NCBI GenBank assembly: GCA_964427005.1
Contig: CAYRTL010000008.1
Location: 1-64,000 of the forward strand
Reading direction: 5' to 3'
DNA: 64,000 bases
Source of the DNA: JAMXLO01 sp964427005
GTDB lineage: Bacteria; Pseudomonadota; Alphaproteobacteria; Acetobacterales; Acetobacteraceae
The position numbers and the translations under genes are program-made. Below, piece after piece: positions 34,818-43,764 of the stretch. Positions within the stretch are counted from its first letter, which is position 1, and each line of letters opens with the position of its first letter. The notes under the pieces were generated by a model, which did no database searches, was not told the origin of the DNA, and saw nothing but the letters and a program-made list of their open reading frames with translations.

Positions 34818-35702
34818 ATGGATGTCGGATTTCTTGGTCTCGGCCAGATGGGCGCGGCAATCGCCGAACGGCTGGAAGGCACGGATGTGCGGCTGCACGT
34901 GTTCGATCCAAATCCGGTGGCGGTCGCACCATTCGTGCTGCGCGGCGCCGTGGATCAACCATCGGCCGCCGAGGTAGCCGCGGCGGCACCGATCGTGTTC
35001 GCTTGCCTGCCAAGCGGCGCGGTCAGCGAGCAGGTGGCGGCCGAGATCGCGGGTTCGCCATCGCTGCGTATCTATATAGAGATGTCCACCATCGGCAGCA
35101 CCACGATGGCCCGCATCGCCCAGCGTCTTGCCGAACGCGATATCACGCTCGTCGACTCCCCGATCAGCGGCGGGCCGAAGGGCGCTCGCGCAGGCACCCT
35201 GTCAGTGATCGCAGCGGGACCTTCATCGGCACTGCAGGAGATCAGGCCGCTGCTGGCGCGTATCGGCAAGAACGTGTTCGAGGTTGGCGACCGCCCAGGC
35301 CAGGCACAGTTGATGAAGCTGGTGAACAACCTGATCAGCGCCGCCAATATGGCAACCGCGTTCGAGGCACTGGTTCTCGGTGCCAAGGGTGGGCTCGACC
35401 CGGACCTGATGGTGAACGTGATCAACGTCTCCACCGGCCGGAACAGCGCCACGCTCGACAAGGTGCCGAAGGCGGTCCTGCCGGGCACGTTCGACTACGG
35501 GGCGAAGGTCTCGACCATGGTGAAGGACATCGTGCTCGGATTGCAGGAAGCCGAGGCCCTTGGGGTGCCGATGTGGGTGCACGAGACGGTGGGCCAGTTG
35601 TGGCGCTTCGGCGTGAAACAGGGGCTGGGCAACGCGGACATCACGGCACTCATCCAGGTGCTGGAGGACTGGGGCGGTGTGGAGGTACGCAGTGCCCGTT
35701 AG
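34818..35702 (+). CDS. 3-hydroxyisobutyrate dehydrogenase-family oxidoreductase
   Basis: A 294-residue beta-hydroxyacid dehydrogenase. The Rossmann motif GFLGLGQMGAAIAERL opens the protein, then the substrate-binding DSPISGGPKGARAGTLS, and the catalytic lysine in LMKLVNNLISAANMA. The ATG at 34818 follows GGAGG. It oxidises a small 3-hydroxyacid such as 3-hydroxyisobutyrate, tartronate semialdehyde or similar; the exact substrate is unknown. With the SDR and CoA enzymes it may complete breakdown of a branched acyl chain. Confidence 0.9.
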   Translation: MDVGFLGLGQMGAAIAERLEGTDVRLHVFDPNPVAVAPFVLRGAVDQPSAAEVAAAAPIVFACLPSGAVSEQVAAEIAGSPSLRIYIEMSTIGSTTMARIAQRLAERDITLVDSPISGGPKGARAGTLSVIAAGPSSALQEIRPLLARIGKNVFEVGDRPGQAQLMKLVNNLISAANMATAFEALVLGAKGGLDPDLMVNVINVSTGRNSATLDKVPKAVLPGTFDYGAKVSTMVKDIVLGLQEAEALGVPMWVHETVGQLWRFGVKQGLGNADITALIQVLEDWGGVEVRSAR

Positions 35703-35706
35703 AGTG

Positions 35707-36483
35707 CTACTTCCTCGCTGCGTCCACGCCGCTCAGGACGAACCGGGCGAGCGCCTGGCCAAGACAGATATTCAACTCCTCCAGCGCCTTGTCCCGACCC
35801 TCCTTTTGCGTTCGCTCCAGATCGATCCGCCCGTCACTCGCCCAGGTGCGCATCAGTTCAAAGCGGTGAAACAGGACCACGCCGGGCATCGTCGCCACCT
35901 GCTGCAGCACGTTCTCGTACGGATCCAGATCGGTGTTGGCGCGCAGGAAGCGACTGAACTGTGGGTCGATCAGCACAAGATCGCCACCTGAATCGCGAAC
36001 TCTCTCAGCTCCGTTGTGCACGATCTCCAGCATCCCATCCGGGCGTAGACCACGCACCGCCTCCACCGTTCCGGTCTGCCACAGCACCAGCGGATAGCGC
36101 TGATGCTTCAACTCCGCTTCCAGCAGCGGCAGCATGTCTTCCGCGGTCATGCCACGACCGCCACGCACAGTGAGGTGGAACTCGATCTTGGGCAGCGCCT
36201 GCTGCAGCGCATGCACCATGTGCCACGGGAACGAGGCGCTTTGGGTGGTACTGGTCTGCAATCCTGTGACGGTGACCAGACCAACGGTGGTGGCCGAACC
36301 GACAGCCAGCACATTGATCGGGCCACCCGCCGCGATTGCCGTCGCAACTTGCGACAGAGGTTCGTCGGTTGTGATGAATTCGTCGGGCGCCCCACACGCA
36401 GGACCCATTTCGCTGCCGGCCTGCACCGACAGCGGGAGCGCGAGCAGGGTCAACGAGAGGGCAGCGAGACTGAGAGGACGCAT
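35707..36483 (-). CDS. secreted SGNH/GDSL-like protein
   Basis: A 258-residue protein with a signal peptide (MRPLSLAALSLTLLALPLSVQAG). The mature part has an SGNH-type pattern: NVLAVGSATTVG (block I Ser), GRGMTAEDML, LVLWQTGTVEA (block III region) and DPQFSRF. Periplasmic esterase or acyl-transfer activity on glucans or cell wall is plausible but not proven. It is 6 bases downstream of opgC in the same direction, so the two probably act together on a glucan. Confidence 0.65.
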   Translation of the reverse strand: MRPLSLAALSLTLLALPLSVQAGSEMGPACGAPDEFITTDEPLSQVATAIAAGGPINVLAVGSATTVGLVTVTGLQTSTTQSASFPWHMVHALQQALPKIEFHLTVRGGRGMTAEDMLPLLEAELKHQRYPLVLWQTGTVEAVRGLRPDGMLEIVHNGAERVRDSGGDLVLIDPQFSRFLRANTDLDPYENVLQQVATMPGVVLFHRFELMRTWASDGRIDLERTQKEGRDKALEELNICLGQALARFVLSGVDAARK

Positions 36484-36489
36484 GCGGAA

Positions 36490-37644
36490 CTATCCGGTAT
36501 CAGTCCGTGCGAGCGCCTGCAAGCTGCCGCGCGCTTGGAGTCCTGGCGCGCGCCCCTTCCCTCGGTACCAGGCAGCCAGCGCCGCCACCGCCAGCATCGC
36601 CAGGCCGCCAAACAGATTCACGGCAATCTGCATCACAGCATGGTCGTCAGATTCAAGGCCGAGGCGAGCGACGAAACCGAAGAATATGCCGGCACAAAAT
36701 ACCGGAAGTGAATTCTGGCCGAGCAGCACCAGCGGCGATGCCAGCCAGGTGCGCAGCCAAGCGGCATCGCGTGGCACCAGACGTGCGGTCAGCCAGGCAA
36801 GCGACAGGATGGAGAGCAGACGGAATGGATGCAGGCCGGTCTTGTCCTCGGTGATGACGAAACGAATCACTGGTGCAGGCATGGAATCCAGGATGCGCGG
36901 GTGCGTATCGATCACCCAGATGACCATCAGCCCTGCGACCAGAACCAGGACCGCGAGCACATCAATGGGCCAGCGCAGAGCCGGCATACGTGGTGGCGCA
37001 TAGGCCAGGATCGCACCGATCATGAACAGCAACTGCCAGGCGAAGGGATTGAAGAACCAGCCCTCGCCCGTCCAGGACTGCAGATTGATCCCCGTGATCC
37101 GGGCTGCAACGTAGCCGGCGAGCGAAGCTAGCAGCAGCAATCGCGGCTTGCGCAGCAGTGGCAACGCCAGCGCGAAGATCAGCAACAGCGCCACGTAGAG
37201 CGGCAGAATGTTCAGCAGGTTCGGCTGAAAGCGCAGCAGCAGCGCCTCGAGCAGCGCGCGATACGGCGCATCGGCCAGCACGTCGAGTCGGGTTTCTTCC
37301 AGGTAGAAGACCCTGTCCAGGGCCGTGGCAGAGTACGCCACCTGCGCCGTATACACGACGAACAGGAATATATGCGCGATGTAGAGGGTCCATGCGCGGC
37401 GTAGAGTATCCGCTGACGCATACAAATAGCCCTGCCGATCCATCACCGAACCGTAGGCAATGCCAGCGCCGAAGCCCGCGAGCAGCACGAACACTTCAGT
37501 CGCGTCGCACATGGCAAAGTTGCGCAGGCTGTAGTCGCCCAGCACGTCGCCCGGAATGTGGTCGGTGTAGATCCACCACAGGGCCAGGCCGCGAAAGAAA
37601 TCGACGCGGAGATCGCGCTGTCCGCTGCTCCGGACCAACTGCAT
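36490..37644 (-). CDS. opgC: OpgC-family membrane acyltransferase
   Basis: OpgC proteins add succinyl or other acyl groups to periplasmic glucans. The 384-residue protein has ten or so membrane helices and begins with QRDLRVDFFRGLALWWIYTDHIP, the family signature with R, D, F, R and the conserved H. The start at 37644 follows a GGAGGGG site; an in-frame start at 37689 would add 15 residues. Its partner is the secreted SGNH protein 6 bases downstream. No opgG or opgH glucan synthesis genes are in the window. Confidence 0.85.
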   Translation of the reverse strand: MQLVRSSGQRDLRVDFFRGLALWWIYTDHIPGDVLGDYSLRNFAMCDATEVFVLLAGFGAGIAYGSVMDRQGYLYASADTLRRAWTLYIAHIFLFVVYTAQVAYSATALDRVFYLEETRLDVLADAPYRALLEALLLRFQPNLLNILPLYVALLLIFALALPLLRKPRLLLLASLAGYVAARITGINLQSWTGEGWFFNPFAWQLLFMIGAILAYAPPRMPALRWPIDVLAVLVLVAGLMVIWVIDTHPRILDSMPAPVIRFVITEDKTGLHPFRLLSILSLAWLTARLVPRDAAWLRTWLASPLVLLGQNSLPVFCAGIFFGFVARLGLESDDHAVMQIAVNLFGGLAMLAVAALAAWYRGKGRAPGLQARGSLQALARTDTG

Positions 37645-37722
37645 GTTCCCCTCCGCGCGCCTATGTGGGGGGGCGAAGCGTGAAGACAAAGCAACACCAC
37701 GCGCTCGTGCGGCGACAAAGTG

Positions 37723-38469
37723 TTACTCTGTCAACAGGGCGCTTGCGCAAGCCTCCACGTCTGCCGCGGCCGCACAGGCCGGGTGGCGCGAGAGCAGCAG
37801 TGTCTGGCGGCGAATCGCGTCGCGCACACGTTCGTCACGGCGGACGACACCGGCAAGAGGAGGGGAATAGCCGAGAAAGGTTTCGCAGGCGCGTCGCAGG
37901 GTCGCGAACGTCCGCTCTCCTGCCTGCCGGCTCGGCGCCTGATTGACCACGACCCGCGCATCCCCGTTCGGGCAGTCGGCGCGGTGCAGCTTCATCACCG
38001 CGTAAGCATCCGTCAAACTCGTCGGTTCCTCGGTCACAAGCACCAGCAACGTATCGGCCCAGGCGGACATCCGCCGGACAGACCGGTCCAGGCCAGCACC
38101 GAGGTCGAGCAGCACAAGGTCATAACGTCCGGCTTCGCGTCGCAAGCTGGCAAGCAGCCGTTCCAAAAGCACCGGTTCGAGCGAGGACAGCGCCCCCGAG
38201 CCGGAACGTCCGGCCAGGATGTCGAAACCGCCGTCCGCGTGATGCGCGACCGCCGCGGTCAGCGAGGCTTGGCCCGCGATGACGCCTCCGACATCGCGTT
38301 CCGGGGTCAATCCAAGCTGGATGTCCACGTTCGCCAGGCCGAGGTCTGCATCGAACAGCAGGACTCGCCGGTTCAGCCGCGCGCAGGCATGGGCGAGTGT
38401 GATGGCGAACCAGGTCTTTCCAACCCCGCCCTTGCCCGAGGCGACGGCGACGATCCGGCCTTCCATCAT
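37723..38469 (-). CDS. flhG: MinD/ParA-like flagellar number regulator FlhG
   Basis: A P-loop ATPase of the MinD type, 248 residues, that works with FlhF to set flagellar number and place. It has the deviant Walker A SGKGGVGKTW, DADLGLANVDIQLG, DLVLLDLGAGLD and the conserved RVVVNQ. The start at 38469 overlaps the flhF stop (ATGA). A longer start at 38505 would lie inside flhF and is less likely. It is the last gene of the fliF operon. Confidence 0.88.
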   Translation of the reverse strand: MMEGRIVAVASGKGGVGKTWFAITLAHACARLNRRVLLFDADLGLANVDIQLGLTPERDVGGVIAGQASLTAAVAHHADGGFDILAGRSGSGALSSLEPVLLERLLASLRREAGRYDLVLLDLGAGLDRSVRRMSAWADTLLVLVTEEPTSLTDAYAVMKLHRADCPNGDARVVVNQAPSRQAGERTFATLRRACETFLGYSPPLAGVVRRDERVRDAIRRQTLLLSRHPACAAAADVEACASALLTE

Positions 38470-39338
38470 TTGGCGATCCCTGCGAGAAGGCGAGAGGCGA
38501 GCCACTCTGGCGTAATCTGCTGCAATCCGTCCGCCGCACCGGCGCCGATGCCCGCCTCGGTCAGCGCGAGCCCCACATGTGCTGCCGCCAGGATCCCACC
38601 GAGACGGCGTGACAGGTCCAGGCGGGTGGCCACCATGAGACGCGCGCCAGCGGCGGCATAGGCCTGCGCGATATCGGCTGCCTCCTCGGGCTGCAGGCCG
38701 GCAGGCAGAACCAGCACCATGGCGGCATCGACCGTGGTGGACAGCGCTGCCAACTCTTCCATCTGCGCCGGATCGAACGGGTCACTCCCCGGTGAATCGA
38801 TCAGCGCGGGCGCAGAGTAGAGGCGCTGCCTCAACGCGCGGCCAAGGGTAACAGGATGGCAGGCGACGACGAGGTTGATTCCGAGAAGCTTGGTAAAGGC
38901 GGCGAGCTGTTCGGTGGCGCCAGCCCGTTGTCCATCTGCCGTGATGACCATCGGCATCGTCCCAGCCATCACCAGGCGGGTCGCCAGTCGTGCCGCCGTC
39001 AGGGTCTTGCCGGCACCCGGAGGCCCGACGAACAGCAGCGGTCGCTCCCCCACAGGCAACGTCGCGAACTGAAGCGCCTTCGCCAGCGCCGTCTCGAATT
39101 CGTCATGTTGCAGTACTGACCGCAGGGATGCGGGGACTGCGTGAAACTCCAATGCTGCGAGGCGGTCCGAATGCGGCAGCGGGGTGGAAGGCGTCTCTTC
39201 CGGTTCCAGTGCAGCGGTCACCTCCACGCCATCCCCGACGCGGCGCGTCGCCAGGATCAAGGCGTCTTCGCCCAGTTCGGCACGAACCCGCGCCATTGCC
39301 TGTGCCATCGCCGGCGCACGGTAGAGTTTCAGGCGCAT
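38466..39338 (-). CDS. flhF: flagellar SRP-like GTPase FlhF
   Basis: FlhF is an SRP-related GTPase that fixes the polar site of flagellar assembly. The 290-residue form is short, with MRLKLYRAPAMAQAMARVRAELGEDALIL as the N-terminal domain and the GTPase from about residue 95: GPPGAGKTLTAARLA, TADGQRAGATEQL, and LIDSPG. The start at 39338 gives the family N-terminus; the frame is open to 39467, overlapping flhA, and was not used. It lies 13 bases after flhA and overlaps flhG. Confidence 0.9.
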   Translation of the reverse strand: MRLKLYRAPAMAQAMARVRAELGEDALILATRRVGDGVEVTAALEPEETPSTPLPHSDRLAALEFHAVPASLRSVLQHDEFETALAKALQFATLPVGERPLLFVGPPGAGKTLTAARLATRLVMAGTMPMVITADGQRAGATEQLAAFTKLLGINLVVACHPVTLGRALRQRLYSAPALIDSPGSDPFDPAQMEELAALSTTVDAAMVLVLPAGLQPEEAADIAQAYAAAGARLMVATRLDLSRRLGGILAAAHVGLALTEAGIGAGAADGLQQITPEWLASRLLAGIAK

Positions 39339-39351
39339 GGCACAGGCGACG

Positions 39352-41436
39352 TCATATCGTCCCCACCGTGCGGATACGTGCCCGCGGATGGATTTCCGCC
39401 TGCGCAAGAACGGGCGTTGCCGGCCGCGTGCGCTCGACGATGGCGCGGACATGGCTACGGACGCCACCCGACGTCAGCAGCACAGAGGCCTCGCCGGAAT
39501 TCGCAGCAGCGTCGAAGGCCGCCCGCAGCTTGTGCATGAACTCCTGCAGCTTGCTGGGGGCCATCGCCAATTGCCGGTCCTCCGGCGGGCCTACCAGCGC
39601 GTCAGCGAACTCGGCCTCCCATTCAGCCGAGAGCGTGACGAGTGGAATGTAGCCGGCCGGCCCGGTGTGGCTGTCACTGATCTGACGCGCCAACCTCGCT
39701 CGTACATGCGCGACGATGGCGGGAATGGCACGTGCGGCGCCACCGCATGCTTCCTGGATACCCTCAAGTATCGTGGGCAGGTCCCGTATCGAGACGCGTT
39801 CGCTGAGCAGAGTCTGCAGCACGCGCTGCACGCCGCCGACGGTGATCTGTGAGGGGATCAGGTCCGCGACCAGCTTCTGTTGTTCACGCGGCATCTCGTC
39901 CAGCAGCTTCTGGGTCTCGGCATACGAGAGCAGCTCCGCCATGTTCTCGCGCACAACCTCAGTCAGGTGTGTGGTCAGCACACTCGACGGATCAACGATT
40001 GTGCAGCCACGAAACATCGCCTCTTCTTTCAGCGCGGGATCAATCCAGATTGCCGGCAGACCAAACGCTGGCTCGCGGGTGGGTTCGCCCGCAACCTCCG
40101 GAGTGCCGCCTTTCGGATCCATCGCCAGCAGCATGGTGGGACGCAGTTCGCCGGTCCCTGCTTCAATCTCTTTCACGCGAATCGAATAGTGGTCGGCGCC
40201 GAGTTGCATATTGTCCTGGATGCGCACCGGCGGGAGAATGAAACCCATCTCGGCAGCGATCGCACGGCGCAGTCCCTTGATCTGCTCCGTCAGCCGCGGA
40301 GCATCGCCGCCTGCCAATGCCAGTAGCCCATACCCGAGTTCCAGCCGGATCATGTCCATTCGCAGCGTGTCGCTGATCGGTTGTTCGGTGGCGACCACGG
40401 GAACGGGCACCTGCGGCGCCTTGTCAGATGGATGCCTGTAGCGCAGCCACGCGCCGCTTCCCGCCAGTCCGGCGAGCGCGAGGAAGGGCAATGTCGGCAG
40501 ACCAGGAAGCAATGCAAGCACGCTTGCTGCACCTGCTGCCATGGCGAGCGGCTTCGGGCTGCTGCCGAGTTGCCGGATCAATGCGGTATCGGTGGTCCCC
40601 TCCATGCCACCTTTGGTCACCACGATGCCGGCAGCAGTGGACACGAGCAGCGCGGGGATCTGCGATACCAGTCCGTCGCCGGCAGTCAGTGTGGTGAATG
40701 CGGCGGCTGCGTCCGCGAATGACATGCCGTGACGCAGCAAACCAATGGCAAACCCACCCAGGATGTTGATCACCGTGATGAGCAGCGCCGCGATGGCATC
40801 GCCGCGGACGAACTTTGCCGCACCGTCCATCGCACCGTAGAAACTGCTCTCCTCTTCGAGTTCACGCCGACGCCGGCGCGCTTCCTTCTCGTCGATGATT
40901 CCGGAGGACAAGTCGGCGTCGATCGCCATCTGTTTACCCGGCATTGCATCGAGGCTGAACCGCGCAGCGACTTCGGCGATGCGACCTGAGCCTTTGGTGA
41001 TGACCATGAAGTTCACCACCAGCAGGATCGAGAAGATGATCAGTCCGATCACCACGTCGCCGCCCATCAGGAACCCGCCGAAGGCCGCCACAACGTGACC
41101 GGCAGCCAGCGGGCCCTCATTCCCGTGTGAAAGAATGAGGCGCGTGACCGCAACGTTAAGCGAGAGGCGCAGCAAGGTCGTCAACAGCAGCAGCGTGGGA
41201 AAGCTGGAGAAGTCCAGTGGGCGGTTGAGAAAGAGCGCAACCATCAGCACCAGGACCGCGGCTGTAATGGACAGTGCGAGACCCAGGTCGAGCAGCATTG
41301 TGGGCAGTGGCAGGATCAGCACCGAGAGAAGGACAACGACGCCGAACGCGAGGCCGACGTCGCTGCCCGGTGCGAATTGGCGGAGCCGGGAGGTTAAGCC
41401 GGAAAGGCTTCCTGAGGCAGCAATGACTTCAGCCAT
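39352..41436 (-). CDS. flhA: flagellar export-gate protein FlhA
   Basis: A 694-residue central part of the flagellar type III secretion gate. The N-terminal half has about eight membrane helices with LLRLSLNVAVTRLIL and the FHIPEP region containing DAMPGKQMAIDADLSSG and EARRRRRELEEESSFYGAMDGAAKFVRGD. The C-terminal cytoplasmic domain binds substrates and chaperones. Length is normal. It lies between flbD and flhF in the flagellar operon. Confidence 0.96.
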   Translation of the reverse strand: MAEVIAASGSLSGLTSRLRQFAPGSDVGLAFGVVVLLSVLILPLPTMLLDLGLALSITAAVLVLMVALFLNRPLDFSSFPTLLLLTTLLRLSLNVAVTRLILSHGNEGPLAAGHVVAAFGGFLMGGDVVIGLIIFSILLVVNFMVITKGSGRIAEVAARFSLDAMPGKQMAIDADLSSGIIDEKEARRRRRELEEESSFYGAMDGAAKFVRGDAIAALLITVINILGGFAIGLLRHGMSFADAAAAFTTLTAGDGLVSQIPALLVSTAAGIVVTKGGMEGTTDTALIRQLGSSPKPLAMAAGAASVLALLPGLPTLPFLALAGLAGSGAWLRYRHPSDKAPQVPVPVVATEQPISDTLRMDMIRLELGYGLLALAGGDAPRLTEQIKGLRRAIAAEMGFILPPVRIQDNMQLGADHYSIRVKEIEAGTGELRPTMLLAMDPKGGTPEVAGEPTREPAFGLPAIWIDPALKEEAMFRGCTIVDPSSVLTTHLTEVVRENMAELLSYAETQKLLDEMPREQQKLVADLIPSQITVGGVQRVLQTLLSERVSIRDLPTILEGIQEACGGAARAIPAIVAHVRARLARQISDSHTGPAGYIPLVTLSAEWEAEFADALVGPPEDRQLAMAPSKLQEFMHKLRAAFDAAANSGEASVLLTSGGVRSHVRAIVERTRPATPVLAQAEIHPRARIRTVGTI

Positions 41437-41454
41437 GGTTGCAATGCCGCTGGC

Positions 41455-42783
41455 TCACGCGGCCACGCCGGCGACGGGCGGCGGCACCGCAATGCCCTGC
41501 GCAGCATACTCGCGCAGCTTGTTGCGAAGCGCGCGGATCGAAATGCCGAGGATAGTTGCCGCATGAGTGCGATTGCCCAACGTATGTCCGAGCGTTTCTA
41601 TGATGAGATCGCGTTCGACTTCTTCCATGCGACGACCGACCAGAGAGGTAATGCCAGTCGTGGCGACTGCGGTCGTGGTTGCGGCTGGAGGTCCCAGCTC
41701 GATCGCGTCAATCCCGATATCCGGCCCTTCCGCGAGCAGCACAGCCCGGTGAATGGCGTTCTCCAGTTCGCGCACGTTGCCGCGCCAGGTGTGCGACGTG
41801 AGTCGCAGCGACGCTTCACGTGAGAGCGGCCGGAACGGCAAACCATTCACATCGGCGTACCGCCTTACAAAGTGTTCCGCCAAGGCCGCAATGTCGCCAG
41901 GTCGCTCACGCAGGGGGGGAATGCGCAGCGACACGACATTCAAACGAAAATACAGATCCTCGCGAAAACTACCCCGCTGCACCTCGGCTGGAAGGTCACG
42001 GTTGGTGATGGCGAGAATGCGAACATTCACACGCACCGGCGCCGCTCCGCCAAGCCGATCGATTTCCTTCTCCTGCAGGGCGCGCAACAGCTTGGCTTGC
42101 AGGCGGACATCCATCTCGCTGATCTCGTCCAGCAGAAGCGTCCCGCCGTCGGCTGCCTCGAACTTGCCGACCCGACGCGCGATCGCGCCGGAAAAGGCTC
42201 CTTTCTCGTGCCCGAATAGCTCTGACTCCAGCAGGTTGTCGGGGATCGCCGCACAGTTCAGCGCGACGAATGCACCGGCAGCGCGACGCGAACGGCGGTG
42301 GATGTGACGCGCGAGCACTTCCTTGCCAGTACCGGACTCGCCGCTAATGAGCACCGACGCCTCCGATGCCGCCACTTGTTCAGCCCGGCGCACTGTCGCC
42401 TGCATCGCAGGGTCGCGCACCACCATGGCATGGCTTTCGCCGGCCGCGGCTTCCAGGATGGCGGCGATCAGGTCAGGATCGGGTGGAAGCGGCAGGAATT
42501 CCCGGGCACCCTCGCGAATGGCGCGGGCCGCGGCCTCCGCATCATCACCCGTGCCACAGGCGACCACAGGGACTGCCATCCGTTCGGCCGAAAGGGCGCA
42601 CACTACCGCACCCACGCCGTGCACGACGTCGCACAACACCAGATCGACACGTGCATCGGCGCGCAGCCGTGCGAGCGCGGTATCCGCATCGTCTGCCTGA
42701 TCGAGCTTTGCGCCGCGGGCAATCGCCATGCGCGCCGCCTGGCCAAGCTCCCCCGCAAGCGAACCAATGATCAGGACGCGCAT
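41455..42783 (-). CDS. flbD: sigma-54-dependent flagellar regulator FlbD type
   Basis: A 442-residue activator. An N-terminal receiver-like domain (1-115) has the Asp at 52 but lacks the acidic pair after VLIIGS and the lysine before the PxPxD region. The AAA+ domain has Walker A GESGTGKE (148-155), GAFSGA at 195-200 in place of GAFTGA, and Walker B GGTLLLDEIS. A Fis-type helix-turn-helix closes the protein (GNRTHAATILGISIRALRNKL). Placement in a flagellar operon matches FlbD of Caulobacter, which activates late flagellar genes with sigma-54. Confidence 0.88.
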   Translation of the reverse strand: MRVLIIGSLAGELGQAARMAIARGAKLDQADDADTALARLRADARVDLVLCDVVHGVGAVVCALSAERMAVPVVACGTGDDAEAAARAIREGAREFLPLPPDPDLIAAILEAAAGESHAMVVRDPAMQATVRRAEQVAASEASVLISGESGTGKEVLARHIHRRSRRAAGAFVALNCAAIPDNLLESELFGHEKGAFSGAIARRVGKFEAADGGTLLLDEISEMDVRLQAKLLRALQEKEIDRLGGAAPVRVNVRILAITNRDLPAEVQRGSFREDLYFRLNVVSLRIPPLRERPGDIAALAEHFVRRYADVNGLPFRPLSREASLRLTSHTWRGNVRELENAIHRAVLLAEGPDIGIDAIELGPPAATTTAVATTGITSLVGRRMEEVERDLIIETLGHTLGNRTHAATILGISIRALRNKLREYAAQGIAVPPPVAGVAA

Positions 42784-42788
42784 CGCGC

Positions 42789-43115
42789 CTAACTCGCCCG
42801 GTCCGTCTTGACGATTTCGGTCATCGTCACGCCGAGCCTGCTGTCGTCCACCATCACCACTTCGCCGCGCGCGACGAGGCGGTTGTTCACATAGATATCG
42901 ATCGCCTCACCCAGCTTGCGGTCGAGTTCCACGACGGCGCCGCGACCCAGTTTCAGCAACTGACTGACCTGCATCGTGGCCTTGCCAAGAACCGCGCTGA
43001 CAGTGACAGGAATGTCGTACACCGCCTCCAATTCACGCGCGCCGCGGGGCCCGCTGGCATCAACATTGGACCCAGCGGTCTCCGTCAGTTCGGTCAGCTC
43101 CATGTCACCCGGCAT
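42789..43115 (-). CDS. fliN: flagellar switch protein FliN
   Basis: Part of the C ring, controlling rotation direction and export. The 108-residue protein has the SpoA domain from about residue 30: YDIPVTVSAVLGKATMQVSQLLKLGRGAVVELDRKLGEAIDIYVNNRLVARGEVVMVDDSRLGVTMTEI. The N-terminus is short and variable. It overlaps fliH by 11 bases with a start at 43115; an internal ATG at 43103 would avoid the overlap. No FliM gene is adjacent. Confidence 0.92.
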   Translation of the reverse strand: MPGDMELTELTETAGSNVDASGPRGARELEAVYDIPVTVSAVLGKATMQVSQLLKLGRGAVVELDRKLGEAIDIYVNNRLVARGEVVMVDDSRLGVTMTEIVKTDRAS

Positions 43116-43764
43116 CGGCCGTCTCCCTGATTGTCATGTCGCTCCGCAGCAGTCCTTCGGGGACGAGCACAGCGGCTACTTGTTTCCACAGCGCTGCGGC
43201 ATCGCGCCTGGCCGTGCCGTTGTGCCAGGTGACTCTCACATCACCTGGTTGAATGCCTTCGCATTCAACGGTCTGCACACGGGCCGCAAGGTCCGAATCG
43301 AGCCGCCCGATTTCCTGCGCAACGGCTGCGGCGGTACGTGGATGCGCGCGCACCGTGATCGCCGACTCCTGCGTCAGGGCAGGAAGGACGGTGCGAATGA
43401 GGGCTTGCACTTCTGCATCACCGTACCGCGCGCAAAGGGTTGGGAATGTCGCCGCCAGGCTGTCCAGCAGCAGTTGCGCGGTAGCCTGGGCCGAAATGTC
43501 CGCCTGCGTTGCAGCCAGTTCACGCTCCGCCGTGAGCTGTTCGGCAATCGCGGTCAGCGCCTGCCGGGTCGTAACGCCATCGGCCTTGGCACCCTCTTCC
43601 AGGCCCGCGGCGTATCCCTCGCGCCAGGCAGCCTCTCGCGCAGCGGTCACTTCGGCCACCGAGAATACCGGCTCGATCACCTCGGGCTCGGGTGCAACAT
43701 CCGCCACGTCGAAATCCTCGGCGAACAGTCCGCCCATCTTCGCATTATGAGCAAAGCCGTCCAT
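43105..43764 (-). CDS. fliH: flagellar assembly protein FliH-like
   Basis: A 219-residue protein between fliG and fliN. It has an acidic N-terminal segment, a long helical region with AAREAAWREGYAAGLEEGAKADG, and a C-terminal domain with ITVRAHPRTAAAVAQEI and GDVRVTWHNGTARRD. This fits the FliH/FlbE group, which binds the export ATPase FliI; position strongly supports it because sequence conservation is low. No fliI is in the window. Confidence 0.75.
   Translation of the reverse strand: MDGFAHNAKMGGLFAEDFDVADVAPEPEVIEPVFSVAEVTAAREAAWREGYAAGLEEGAKADGVTTRQALTAIAEQLTAERELAATQADISAQATAQLLLDSLAATFPTLCARYGDAEVQALIRTVLPALTQESAITVRAHPRTAAAVAQEIGRLDSDLAARVQTVECEGIQPGDVRVTWHNGTARRDAAALWKQVAAVLVPEGLLRSDMTIRETADAG

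Noticed and set aside
38505..39467. Longer starts for flhG (38505) and flhF (39467)
   Set aside because: Both would lie inside the preceding gene. The internal starts give the family N-termini and ATGA or short-gap coupling.
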